Source: Pleomorphomonas sp.
GTDB taxonomy: Bacteria; Pseudomonadota; Alphaproteobacteria; Rhizobiales; Pleomorphomonadaceae
Direction: 5' to 3'
NCBI GenBank assembly: GCA_029976075.1
Contig: JARKNW010000177.1
Span: 1 to 64,000, forward strand
DNA length: 64,000 nt
Positions within the stretch are counted from its first letter, which is position 1. Each line of letters starts with the position of its first letter. Positions 16,790-24,859 of the stretch are shown one piece after another. The translations under genes and the position numbers were made by a program. The notes beneath the pieces were generated by a model. That model ran no database searches, was not told the DNA's origin, and was given only the letters and a program-made list of their open reading frames with translations.

Positions 16790-18796
16790 GTGAAATCAAT
16801 GACGTTTACCGCCGCGCTTCTTGCTGCTGCGTCGCCTGCCGTGCTCGCTACGGCCGCCTTCGCTGCCGACAAGGTTGGCTCCGTGCTCCTGTCGTCGGGC
16901 GGTTTGGCCGAAATTGTTCGCAACGCCGATCTCTCCGAAGGAGAGGGGCGCCTGACACTGGAGATTCCCACCGAGCAGGCCGACGATGTCTTGAAGAGTC
17001 TTCTTGTCAGCGATCCCGCCGGTCCCATCGTTTCGGTTACCCTGGAGGGTGCCAATGCCGTTGCCGAAGCCTTCAAGCGTTTGCCGCTGAAACGCCAGGA
17101 TCTGAAATCCACTGCGGCGATCGCAGCTGCGATGACCGGTTATCAGGCCGTGATCGACGATGGGGCCGGTCACAAGGCGACCGGCGTCATCCTTGGTGTG
17201 GCGGATATTCAGCGGGCTACCGAGGGGCAACCGATCGAAGTGCCCGCCGTGACCTTGCGGCAGGATGATGGCAGCTTCGCCGAAGTGCTGCTCGGTCCGG
17301 GGGCCGGCATCAGCTTTGCCGATAAGAACTTGCAGGCGCGCATGGACGCGGCGATCTCCGCCGTTCGCGCGACAGCCGATGCCAGTTATCGCAAGCTCAG
17401 CATAGAGACGACGGGCAAGGCGGCGCGAACGGTGCGGCTCTCTTACGTGGTGGCTGCACCGGTCTGGAAAGCAGCATATCGCATCGTGCCGGCCGATGGC
17501 GGAAAGTACCGCGTCCAGGGGTGGGCGGTGCTCGAGAACGGCAGCGGAGAGGATTGGAACGGGGTCCAGTTGATGCTGTCCTCGGCCAACCCGGTTGCGC
17601 TCCGTCAGCGGCTTGTCGACATGTACTGGAGAGATCGGCGTGAGGTGCCCCTGTTGTTGCCCGGTGGTCCCGTCGATCTGATGGTGGACGGTGCTTCGGC
17701 GGGAGGCGGTGCCTCTCAAGACATGTATGATCTGCCCGGTGACGCGGATCTCGCCACCGAGGCGGCGCCAACCGCGACCGCCAAACGGGCCTTTGCCATG
17801 CCGGCACCGCCCGCGCCGGTCGAGCCATCGCGAGGACCGGAAGCGGTCTCCGTCGAGGGGGATGTCGGTGTCACCTTCACGCTGCCTCAGCCGGTGACTC
17901 TGAAGGCTGGCACGACGCTAACCGTGCCGATCATCGACGCCAATCTCGACGCCGATGTCGTGTCCCTGTGGCGGGAGGGCAGCGGCGCGCCGCAGGCTGC
18001 CGTCTTCTTGTCGAACACGACTGGCAAGAGCGTGCCGCCTGGTATCTTCACGGTCTATGGTGCGGACGGCTATCTGGGCGATGCGCAAGTGGCCGGAATC
18101 CCGCCCGGCGAGAAGCGCTTTGCCGCCTTTGCCGCCGACCCCAAGACCCGCGTCACAAGCGAACGGGACCACACGGAAACCATCGTCGGGCTCGCCGCGC
18201 GGGATGGCGTTCTGACGGTGAAACGGTCGGTTGCCTGGTCGACCATCTATCACCTTGCCGCACCCAAGGATGCGGCGCGTACGGTGATGATCGATCATGT
18301 ACGCGTTCCCGGGACCGAAGTGACGAGCACCGGCGAGGTGGTCTCTGACGATCCGGAAAGGTTGCGTGTCCGCATGGCCGTTCCCGCCAATGCGACGAAG
18401 GATATCCGGGTGACCGAGACGCGGGCTGACGCCGAGACCGTCCATCTCACCGATAGCGATTCGAATACGCTGCTGTTCTACGCGTCAGCTCACGGCATCG
18501 ATCCGGCCGTGGCGGAGAAACTGAAGGCCATCGCCGCCATCAAGGGGCGTGTCGCGGATGCTCAGCGGGCCATCGAACGGACAGACCAGGCCCTCAAACG
18601 CCACGGGGACGAACAGGAGCGCATTCGGGCCAATCTCGGAGCTTTGCCGGAGACCTCCGATAGTGCCAAGTCGTATATCGCCAAGCTGGCGCGAAGCGAA
18701 AAGGCCATCGAGGAGGCCGAGGCCGCACAGGCGGAAGCGCAAGCGAGGGTCGAGCGCGAGCAGGCTGCGCTCGACGCGGCGATCGCCGCCTTCTAG
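16790..18796 (+). CDS. DUF4139 domain-containing exported protein
   Basis: A 668-aa protein with a signal peptide (MTFTAALLAAASPAVLATAAFA after a short lead) and a large beta-rich region. Its middle and C-terminal parts match the DUF4139 domain found in MuiA-like proteins (LSYVVAAPVWKAAYRIV, then VLENGSGEDWNGVQLMLSSANP). The last 80 residues are a charged helical coiled coil. The start is GTG 16790, chosen because GGGGGAG lies 7 bases upstream. ATG 16799 is an alternative. Function is unknown; related proteins are envelope-associated. Its stop codon overlaps that of the convergent MazG-like gene (18793-18796). Confidence 0.85.
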   Translation: MKSMTFTAALLAAASPAVLATAAFAADKVGSVLLSSGGLAEIVRNADLSEGEGRLTLEIPTEQADDVLKSLLVSDPAGPIVSVTLEGANAVAEAFKRLPLKRQDLKSTAAIAAAMTGYQAVIDDGAGHKATGVILGVADIQRATEGQPIEVPAVTLRQDDGSFAEVLLGPGAGISFADKNLQARMDAAISAVRATADASYRKLSIETTGKAARTVRLSYVVAAPVWKAAYRIVPADGGKYRVQGWAVLENGSGEDWNGVQLMLSSANPVALRQRLVDMYWRDRREVPLLLPGGPVDLMVDGASAGGGASQDMYDLPGDADLATEAAPTATAKRAFAMPAPPAPVEPSRGPEAVSVEGDVGVTFTLPQPVTLKAGTTLTVPIIDANLDADVVSLWREGSGAPQAAVFLSNTTGKSVPPGIFTVYGADGYLGDAQVAGIPPGEKRFAAFAADPKTRVTSERDHTETIVGLAARDGVLTVKRSVAWSTIYHLAAPKDAARTVMIDHVRVPGTEVTSTGEVVSDDPERLRVRMAVPANATKDIRVTETRADAETVHLTDSDSNTLLFYASAHGIDPAVAEKLKAIAAIKGRVADAQRAIERTDQALKRHGDEQERIRANLGALPETSDSAKSYIAKLARSEKAIEEAEAAQAEAQARVEREQAALDAAIAAF

Positions 18797-19116
18797 GGCT
18801 GCAGGCCGTAGACGGGCTCCCAACGAAGCCATTTCTCCCGTACCGCTGCGTCAAGATCGACGCCGGCGGCGCGGGAGAACAGCAGAAGCTGGCAGAGGAC
18901 GTCCGCCACTTCCGCTGAAAGCCGTGCCGCACCTTCGGTGGTGTCGCGACGAGAGCGACCGGTCTTGGCGAGCCATGCTTGCGTCATCTCGCCCATTTCC
19001 TCCTGCACCTTCAGAAGAAACCAGTCCCCCTGCCTATCGATGGCATAGGTGGCGGCGTAGGCGGCCGAGATCGCTTCGAGGCGATCGGCGAATGTGTTGA
19101 GGGCTGGAATCGACAT
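18793..19116 (-). CDS. MazG-like nucleotide pyrophosphohydrolase
   Basis: A 107-aa protein of the all-alpha NTP pyrophosphatase superfamily, which hydrolyses non-canonical or excess NTPs to NMP and PPi. The metal-binding pattern is visible as KVQEEMGEMTQA followed by AEVADVLCQLLL, i.e. EExxE and ExxD. A single small domain is normal for the MazG-like group. It converges on the DUF4139 gene, with stops overlapping by four bases. Confidence 0.85.
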   Translation of the reverse strand: MSIPALNTFADRLEAISAAYAATYAIDRQGDWFLLKVQEEMGEMTQAWLAKTGRSRRDTTEGAARLSAEVADVLCQLLLFSRAAGVDLDAAVREKWLRWEPVYGLQP

Positions 19117-19229
19117 AGAGACTCTCCTGCGGTTGTCGCAGCAAGATGAAGCATGTCGCCTGTCGCGAGCCTGTCAGTATGCCTTGCCTCCAAATCTGCT
19201 AGGTTGATGCATCCAAAACGGAATCGACC

Positions 19230-19931
19230 ATGAACGAGCTTCGGGACGCAAACGCCAATCCACCGCATTATGCCGGCCATCGCGAGCGTCTGCGCGAGCG
19301 CTTTCGTGCGGCGGGAGATGAGGCGATAGCCGACTATGAGCTTCTTGAGCTCGTCCTGTTCCGCTCTATCCCGCGCATCGACGTCAAACCGCTTGCCAAG
19401 CAGCTTCTGGCTGCCTTTGGCTCCTTCGCGGAGGTGATCGGTGCCTCTGAGGCTCGCCTCAAGACGGTGAAAGGCATCGGGGAAGCGACCATCCTCGACT
19501 TCAAGGTAGTGCATGCCGCCTCGCGCCGAATTGCCCGATCAAGCGTGGTGAAGCGCACGGTCCTGTCGTCCTGGTCGGCAGTGATCGGCTATTGCCGGAC
19601 GGCCATGGCCTACGAGGATCGCGAGCAGTTCCGCGTGCTGTTCCTGGACAAGAAGAACCAGATGATCGCCGACGAGGTGCAGCAGACGGGCACCGTCGAT
19701 CACACGCCGGTCTATCCGCGCGAGGTGGTGAAGCGGGCCCTGGAGCTTGCCGCGACGGCGGTCATCCTCGTCCACAATCATCCGTCCGGTGATCCGACCC
19801 CGTCACGCAACGATATCACCATGACCAAGCAGGTGATCGACGCGGCCACGCCGCTCGGCATCACCGTGCACGATCACATCATCATTGGCCGCGATGGCCA
19901 CGCCAGCCTGAAGGGCCTGCAGCTCATCTAA
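19230..19931 (+). CDS. radC: RadC family JAB-domain protein
   Basis: A 233-aa RadC protein with an N-terminal helix-hairpin-helix-like region (about 60-95, [12 protein letters not shown]) and a C-terminal JAB/MPN domain. The JAMM zinc site is complete: H182 and H184 in VHNHPSGDP and D195 after S192. RadC is conserved in many bacteria. It was once linked to DNA repair, but its true role is still unsettled. The start ATG 19230 gives the usual family N-terminus ([13 protein letters not shown]). Confidence 0.92.
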   Translation: MNELRDANANPPHYAGHRERLRERFRAAGDEAIADYELLELVLFRSIPRIDVKPLAKQLLAAFGSFAEVIGASEARLKTVKGIGEATILDFKVVHAASRRIARSSVVKRTVLSSWSAVIGYCRTAMAYEDREQFRVLFLDKKNQMIADEVQQTGTVDHTPVYPREVVKRALELAATAVILVHNHPSGDPTPSRNDITMTKQVIDAATPLGITVHDHIIIGRDGHASLKGLQLI

Positions 19932-19950
19932 GGCCTGATGGCGCGTTCAT

Positions 19951-20694
19951 TTACAGGACGGCGCTGGAAAAGCCATTGTCGCCAAGGATCGCCTGTCCAT
20001 GGCTCGACAGAAGGAAATCCTGCAATTGCCGGGAAGCCGCGCTGCCATGGCGTGAAAGCGCTGCGCCGTAATCGATCGCCGGGGCAAATGCTTTGGGAAC
20101 CGGCATCACCTTCAGGGCAGGGTCATCGGCGCACAAGCGCGCGTTGGACCAATAGCTGACCATCAGGTCGACAAGACCGTCGGCAATCGCCCACCCAGGT
20201 CCGCGTCCCTTGGGCGGGGGAGGCGTGCTGCGCCCACCGACCAAGTGTCTGGCCCGCGTCTTGAGGTCGAGGCCAAGTCCGGGCTGCCTTGCCTCGATGC
20301 GGTCGAACATTTCGAAGGCATAGTCTCCGGCCGGATCGTCTCCGGGCGTGGATGTGCCGATCCTGAGCGTGGAGTTGGCCAGCACCTCAGTGAAACTCTC
20401 CTCGCTCAGCTCCAACTCGGTCCGGCTCACAATGCAGAGCCTGTTGCGGGCAAAGCAAATCGGAGGCTGTGCCAGCCCCGCGCTGGCAAGGCGTTGGGGA
20501 TGGGCCATGTTGGCCGATGCGAAAAGGTCGAAGGCCTCTCCGGCTTCGATACGCTCTCTCAACAGACCAGCTGGTCCAAGCACCAGCGAGACGGCAATGC
20601 CGGTCTCTGCGCTGAAGGTATCGGCGATCGCCGGCAGGGCGTGGCGCAGGCTGCCAGCGGCGAGAACCCGCAGGGAAAAGGGAGATTCAGTCAT
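19951..20694 (-). CDS. ModA-like molybdate-binding protein lacking a signal peptide
   Basis: A 247-aa type II periplasmic-binding-fold protein of the ModA/molybdate family (SLRVLAAGSLRHALPAI, FDLFASANMAHPQRL, IGTSTPGDDPAGDYAFEMF). The N-terminus is already the mature fold, and no signal peptide is seen with either possible start. Export is therefore not evident, unlike normal ModA. It is the last gene of a four-gene set with a FecB-type binding protein, a FecCD permease and a FecE-type ATPase, overlapping the ATPase gene by 8 bases. It could be a cytoplasmic oxyanion sensor or chaperone, or an exported protein with a cryptic signal. The ligand is inferred from family similarity. Confidence 0.8.
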   Translation of the reverse strand: MTESPFSLRVLAAGSLRHALPAIADTFSAETGIAVSLVLGPAGLLRERIEAGEAFDLFASANMAHPQRLASAGLAQPPICFARNRLCIVSRTELELSEESFTEVLANSTLRIGTSTPGDDPAGDYAFEMFDRIEARQPGLGLDLKTRARHLVGGRSTPPPPKGRGPGWAIADGLVDLMVSYWSNARLCADDPALKVMPVPKAFAPAIDYGAALSRHGSAASRQLQDFLLSSHGQAILGDNGFSSAVL

Positions 20695-21481
20695 GAGCGT
20701 TTTCCCTGTTTCCACGTTGGCGATAGAGCGGCACGAAGGCACTTTGGCCTTCTCCGGCGCGATCGAAGGGCAAGGAGAGAATGGGCAGACCGTAGAGCGC
20801 TTCCAGGTTGGACTCGCTCAGCACATCCCTTGTTTGCCCCCAGAGCGTCTCGGCACCCTCCAGCATCAGAAGGACGTTATCGGCGATGGTTGTGGCGTGG
20901 TTGGGCTGATGGGTCGTGAAGGCGATGGCGATCCGATGCCGATCGGCCAGTTCGCCGAGGAGTGTCAGAACGATGTCCTGGTTCCTGAGATCGAGCGCCG
21001 AAGCTGGTTCGTCGAGCAACAAGACGGCGTTGTCGCCGGCCAGTGCGCGGGCGATCAGCACCAGTTGCCGCTCGCCTCCAGAGAGCGCGTCGATGCTGCG
21101 CTTCGCATAATCCGCCATGCCTGTCGCTTCCAGCGCCGTCATTGCCTTGTCGACGTCGGTCTTGCCCGGCATCTGGAACAGAGCGACATGGCGCGCGCGG
21201 CCCATCAGCACCACGTCGAGCACGGTGTAGGGAAATGAACCCGCGTAGGCCTGCGATACGAAGCCCGTGCGTGGATTGAGATTAAGTCTTCGGCAGGTGG
21301 TTGGCGGAAGAAGGCCGGCCAGCACGCGCAGCAAGGTCGATTTTCCCCGTCCATTGGGGCCGAGAATGGCTGTTATCTCGCCTGCCTTCAGAGACAGGTC
21401 GAGATTGCGAAACTGCCAACGCCGGCCATCGTAGGACTGGCTGGCCGCCTCGATATCGAGGAGTGGCTCATCGATCCTCAT
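20687..21481 (-). CDS. FecE-type ABC transporter ATP-binding protein
   Basis: A 264-aa cytoplasmic ATPase of the iron-siderophore/B12/molybdate type II importer family. Walker A GPNGRGKST, a Q-loop (GFVSQAYAG), the signature LSGGERQLVLIARAL, Walker B VLLLDEPASALD and the H-loop (FTTHQPNH) are all present. It overlaps the permease gene by 14 bases and the ModA-like gene by 8, so the operon is translationally coupled. With a ModE-type site upstream of the operon and a ModA-like partner, the likely substrate is molybdate or tungstate rather than a siderophore. Confidence 0.9.
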   Translation of the reverse strand: MRIDEPLLDIEAASQSYDGRRWQFRNLDLSLKAGEITAILGPNGRGKSTLLRVLAGLLPPTTCRRLNLNPRTGFVSQAYAGSFPYTVLDVVLMGRARHVALFQMPGKTDVDKAMTALEATGMADYAKRSIDALSGGERQLVLIARALAGDNAVLLLDEPASALDLRNQDIVLTLLGELADRHRIAIAFTTHQPNHATTIADNVLLMLEGAETLWGQTRDVLSESNLEALYGLPILSLPFDRAGEGQSAFVPLYRQRGNRENAHD

Positions 21482-22505
21482 GCTCGCCCCTTTCGGCCTT
21501 GCGCAGCAGCAGGGCGAAGACCGGCGCTCCGATCAGCGCGGTCAGGATTCCGAGCGGAACTTCGGTTGCCGTGAGGGTCCGTGCCACCGTGTCGATGATC
21601 AGCAGAAAGAGCGCGCCGATCAGCAGCGACGTCGGCATCAGGGTCCGGTGATCAGGACCGACCAGAATGCGGGCCATGTGCGGTACGACAAGCCCAACCC
21701 AGCCGATGATGCCGCTCACGGCGACCTGGGCGGCCACGACGACCGCCACCAAAGTGAGCACGAACCAGCGCAGTCGGTCGACGTTGAGGCCGAGCGCACG
21801 GGCCTCCTCGTCACCGAGCGACAGGATGTTGATGCGCCAACGCAATGCGAGGAGAAGTCCGCAGCCGAAGAGCATTGGAACGGCGGCGAGGGCGAGCTTG
21901 TCCCAGTTGGCCGTCGCGAAGCTGCCCATCAACCAGAAGACGATGGTGGGCAGGGTGTCTTCGCTGTCGGCGACGTATTGGACAAGGCTGACCAATGCCG
22001 TGAAAAAGCCGTTGATGACCACGCCGGCCAGAACCAGCGCCAGAATATTGCGACGGGCGACGACATCGTTAAGAACATAGACGAGAATGATGGCCGCAAC
22101 GCCAAAGCAGAAGGCCGATCCGAGCAGACCTGCATGCGTGGCACCGAGCAGGATGGCGAGAGTGCCGCCAAAGGCGGCTCCGGATGAAACGCCGATGACC
22201 TGCGGACCGATCAGCGGATTGCGAAAAACGCCCTGCAGCGTCGCCCCTGCCAGCGACAGGCCGGCACCCGACAGCAGGGCCAGCAGGATGCGCGGCAGGC
22301 GAATGGTGAAGATGACATTCGCCTCGGTCGGATCGACCGGCGTGGCTGGCGGGATCAATGGGGCCAGAATGATGCTGACGACACGGGGGAGCGGAATACC
22401 GTATCTGCCGATGCCAAGCGCGACCATCGCGCCAAAGACCACCAGCAGGAGGAGTCCCGGGGTGGAACGGCGCGATGGGCGGAGCGGTCCTTTATGCGAC
22501 GTCAT
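21468..22505 (-). CDS. FecCD-family ABC transporter permease
   Basis: A 345-aa inner-membrane permease with about 10 helices. The family motifs LRLPRILLALLSGAGLSLAG-like (here IRLPRILLALLSGAGLS), NPLIGPQVIGVSSGA and GLVVPHMARILVGPDHR are clear. ATG 22505 overlaps the stop of the binding-protein gene as ATGA. A longer upstream reading is Arg-rich and not credible. It probably forms the homodimeric channel of a BtuCD/MolBC-type importer with the adjacent ATPase. Confidence 0.92.
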   Translation of the reverse strand: MTSHKGPLRPSRRSTPGLLLLVVFGAMVALGIGRYGIPLPRVVSIILAPLIPPATPVDPTEANVIFTIRLPRILLALLSGAGLSLAGATLQGVFRNPLIGPQVIGVSSGAAFGGTLAILLGATHAGLLGSAFCFGVAAIILVYVLNDVVARRNILALVLAGVVINGFFTALVSLVQYVADSEDTLPTIVFWLMGSFATANWDKLALAAVPMLFGCGLLLALRWRINILSLGDEEARALGLNVDRLRWFVLTLVAVVVAAQVAVSGIIGWVGLVVPHMARILVGPDHRTLMPTSLLIGALFLLIIDTVARTLTATEVPLGILTALIGAPVFALLLRKAERGEHEDR

Positions 22506-23569
22506 TGCGCCGGGGCGACGTAGCCGGCGCCGTAGAACTGACGGTAGTAGGCGCCGGCCTCGGCCTGCATGTCGATGTCGGCGAAGCGCTCCGGGTACAG
22601 AACCTTGGCCATCCACAGTTCGCCGAGCGCCATGGCCTCAGGCATCGGATAGCCCCATGCCTTGGCATACTCCGGCATCAGATAGACCCTGTGGGCCTTC
22701 ACGGCGTCGACGGTCGACCAGGCAGGGGAGCCATTGATCTCCTTGATGAGGTCCGGATAGCGCTCCTGAACGAAGATGACGGCCGGATTCCATTTCAGGA
22801 CGTCTTCCATCGTCACTTGCGTGAAGCCCGCCAGGGCATCGGCGACGTTATGGGCACCCGCCCGCTCCATCATCAGGCCGGTGTACTTGCCATGTCCGTA
22901 GGTGTGGAGATCGGGATTGGCCATGTAGACCGGCACGCGCTGGGCGGGAGCGACATCCGCGAGCCTGTCGGCCACCAGCTTGCGGCTCTTACTCGTGGCG
23001 GAGATGAGTGCTTCTCCGCGATCCCGGCCGCCCAGGATGTCGGCGATCAGTCTCACGCCGGTGGCAAATCCGGCGTCGATTGCCTGAGGTTCGTCCTTGA
23101 CGGACGGGTTCAGCTTCACCGCCTCCTCGGGCGGTACGTCGAGCAGAGAGATGGCGACGACTGGCAGGCCGGTACTTTCGATCTGCTTGACCATGTCGGT
23201 GGGCGCATAGTTGGTGACGAAGACCACGTCCGGCTTGAGGCCCAGCAGATCCTCGATGTTCACCTTGGTCAGGTCGCCAGGTGTCGGAAGCTTGGGCAAT
23301 GTCGGAGCCAGACGCACATAGTTGGCGCCGAGCTGCTTCTTCCAGCTTTCAAGAACCCCGACCACCTTGTCCATATCGCCGAGCTGAACGGCGATATTGA
23401 GCGTCTGATGCTGCAGGATAACCGCGCGATTGACGGTGTCCGGGATGTGAACGGAACGGCCGATCTGGTCGGTGACCAGACGATCGGCCCAGGCCGATGC
23501 CGAAAACAACATGCTCCCCAGGACGAGGGTGGCCCTCACCAGAGGCATCAAGCGGCCGGTCGTGCGCAT
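22502..23569 (-). CDS. Periplasmic binding protein of a FecB/MolA-type importer
   Basis: A 355-aa class III (PF01497-type) solute-binding protein with a signal peptide cleaved near SAWA|DRL. Motifs VTDQIGRSVHIP, LLGLKPDVVFVTNY and WNPAVIFVQERYPD are family-typical. AAGGA precedes ATG 23569. It is the first gene of the four-gene operon. The class includes siderophore, heme, B12 and molybdate binders. Molybdate or tungstate is favoured here because a ModE-like sequence lies 54-79 bases upstream and a ModA-like gene closes the operon. The sequence alone does not prove the ligand. Confidence 0.88.
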   Translation of the reverse strand: MRTTGRLMPLVRATLVLGSMLFSASAWADRLVTDQIGRSVHIPDTVNRAVILQHQTLNIAVQLGDMDKVVGVLESWKKQLGANYVRLAPTLPKLPTPGDLTKVNIEDLLGLKPDVVFVTNYAPTDMVKQIESTGLPVVAISLLDVPPEEAVKLNPSVKDEPQAIDAGFATGVRLIADILGGRDRGEALISATSKSRKLVADRLADVAPAQRVPVYMANPDLHTYGHGKYTGLMMERAGAHNVADALAGFTQVTMEDVLKWNPAVIFVQERYPDLIKEINGSPAWSTVDAVKAHRVYLMPEYAKAWGYPMPEAMALGELWMAKVLYPERFADIDMQAEAGAYYRQFYGAGYVAPAQ

Positions 23570-23622
23570 GGAATTTCCTTCGAGATGGAATAGCGATCTC
23601 AGCTTCTAAGCATAAATCGCCC

Positions 23623-23648
23623 CGTTATTCCATGCAGTATATAACGAT
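23623..23648 (-). promoter_or_regulatory. Putative Mo-box (ModE-type operator)
   Basis: CGTTAT (23623-23628) and ATAACG (23641-23646) form an inverted repeat, and the right half, TATATAACGAT (23638-23648), equals the canonical ModE half site as I remember it (ATCGNTATATA-N6-TATATAACGAT). The left half is weaker. It lies 54-79 bases upstream of the binding-protein start, near a possible -10 (TATGCT), so repression by Mo-loaded ModE/MopA-type protein is plausible. Confidence 0.55.
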
Positions 23649-23710
23649 GGGTGGGGATAGAGTCGAAAGGACCACCAGGTCCATCATCAACGATCCCTTT
23701 TCAAGTGCGT

Positions 23711-23739
23711 CGGCCTCCGCAGATTGACTGCGGAGGCCG
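23711..23739 (-). terminator. Stable hairpin after the PRC-barrel gene
   Basis: CGGCCTCCGCA (23711-23721) pairs perfectly over 11 bp with TGCGGAGGCCG (23729-23739), with a 7-base loop. It lies 31 bases past the stop of the PRC-barrel gene. No T-tract follows on the minus strand, so it may act as a factor-assisted terminator or a 3' stabiliser. Confidence 0.45.
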
Positions 23740-23769
23740 GGCTGCTTGAGTGAACCGCTCGGATCGTGG

Positions 23770-24615
23770 TCAGCGGGAATCCGCTCTTTTGAACGCGGGC
23801 GCCTTTTCAAGTTCAGCGCGCGTTACGTTGAGAACGATCCGGTCGGGAAGTCCGTCGGCCCCCTTGGAGGCGCTCGAGCCCTTCTTTGCCGATGTGCCGG
23901 TGGCACCGGTCATGTCGCCCGCCGTCATCTGAAGGGCGTTGATGTTGACGGCGACGTTCTTTTCGCCCATCCCCAGGAAGCCCCCGACGCCGATGATGAC
24001 CGCGTTCACGCTTCCATCCTGGCTGATGAGAATGTCGTTGATTTCGCCGATGTTGGACCCATCCGAGCTATAAACGGTCTTGCCCTGCAAATCGTTGACC
24101 CGCCAAGCGCCGCTTCCGGGAATGGTCACGAAGGTCTCGCCGCTGGCCATGCCGGACGAACTGGTCGTGGTTCCCATCGTGCCGGTCGTTGACGAGCTCT
24201 TGCTGGTTCCGGAACCGCTCGTACCTTGATCGCTGGAAGAGGTGCCTCCAGGGGTTCCGTTCGAGCCAGGACTCTGGCTATTCGAGGAAGTGCCGGTACC
24301 CTGGCTGCTTGGAGAGGCACCACTCCCACTTGAGGTGCTGTTCGGGTCATTGGTGGTGCCTTGATTACTGGAAGAGGTACCCCCCGGACCGCTGGCACCC
24401 GAGCCCTGGCTATTTGAAGAGTTTCCGCTCGAGGTGCTGTTCGGGTCATTGGTGGTGCCTTGATCGCTGGAGGAGGTACCCCCCGGGCCATTGGCACCTG
24501 CACCCTGGCTGCTTGAGGAAGTACTCCCCGAGCCGCTTGAGCCTGTTCCCTGCGCGAGAGCGGCGAATGGAAAGACGGCGGAGAGGAGCAGCACGGGAAG
24601 AAGACGCGTTTTCAT
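23770..24615 (-). CDS. Secreted PRC-barrel protein with Ser/Gly/Thr repeat region
   Basis: A 281-aa exported protein. Signal peptide MKTRLLPVLLLSAVFPF..LAQG is followed by a low-complexity stretch (about 24-150) of Ser, Gly, Thr, Gln and Asn, built from near-identical 33-residue units containing GGTSSSDQGTTNDPNS. The C-terminal part (about 165-240) is a PRC-barrel, shown by WRVNDLQGKTVYSSDGSNIGEINDILI and AVIIGVGGFLGMGEKNVAV. PRC-barrel proteins with such linkers are common in the rhizobial periplasm; the function is unknown. The repeat DNA (99-bp period) may vary in copy number. Confidence 0.85.
   Translation of the reverse strand: MKTRLLPVLLLSAVFPFAALAQGTGSSGSGSTSSSSQGAGANGPGGTSSSDQGTTNDPNSTSSGNSSNSQGSGASGPGGTSSSNQGTTNDPNSTSSGSGASPSSQGTGTSSNSQSPGSNGTPGGTSSSDQGTSGSGTSKSSSTTGTMGTTTSSSGMASGETFVTIPGSGAWRVNDLQGKTVYSSDGSNIGEINDILISQDGSVNAVIIGVGGFLGMGEKNVAVNINALQMTAGDMTGATGTSAKKGSSASKGADGLPDRIVLNVTRAELEKAPAFKRADSR
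24234..24530. repeat. 99-bp coding tandem repeat in the PRC-barrel gene
   Basis: The string GAGGTGCTGTTCGGGTCATT begins at 24332 and again at 24431, a 99-bp period (33 codons). Flanking sequence such as GGAGGAGGTACCCCCCGG recurs with few changes, and a third degraded unit lies near 24225-24300. The in-frame period allows copy-number change without breaking the protein. Confidence 0.75.
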
Positions 24616-24859
24616 GTTTAGTCCCTTTCTAGGCTGGTTAAGGGACCCTCCAACCTGTGGAACGACCGAAGGTTCCAGAGTTTTTCAGGTTTCGGCCTTG
24701 GAGTCGCGTCCGGCTGCGCTGTGTTGAAATGAGTTCTGTGCCTACTCTATAGGCAAGTGCCACCCTGGTTTGCCCCATGATGCTTCTTGCCCTTCGGGCC
24801 TGTTTGCCGCTTAATTCATCAGCGGCAGAAAATGCTTTGAGAAACGGCGGAGGAACGGA

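Noticed and set aside
24234-24530. CRISPR-like array in the repeat region near 24.3 kb
   Set aside because: The repeats are 99 bp, in frame and part of a protein's Ser/Gly-rich linker.
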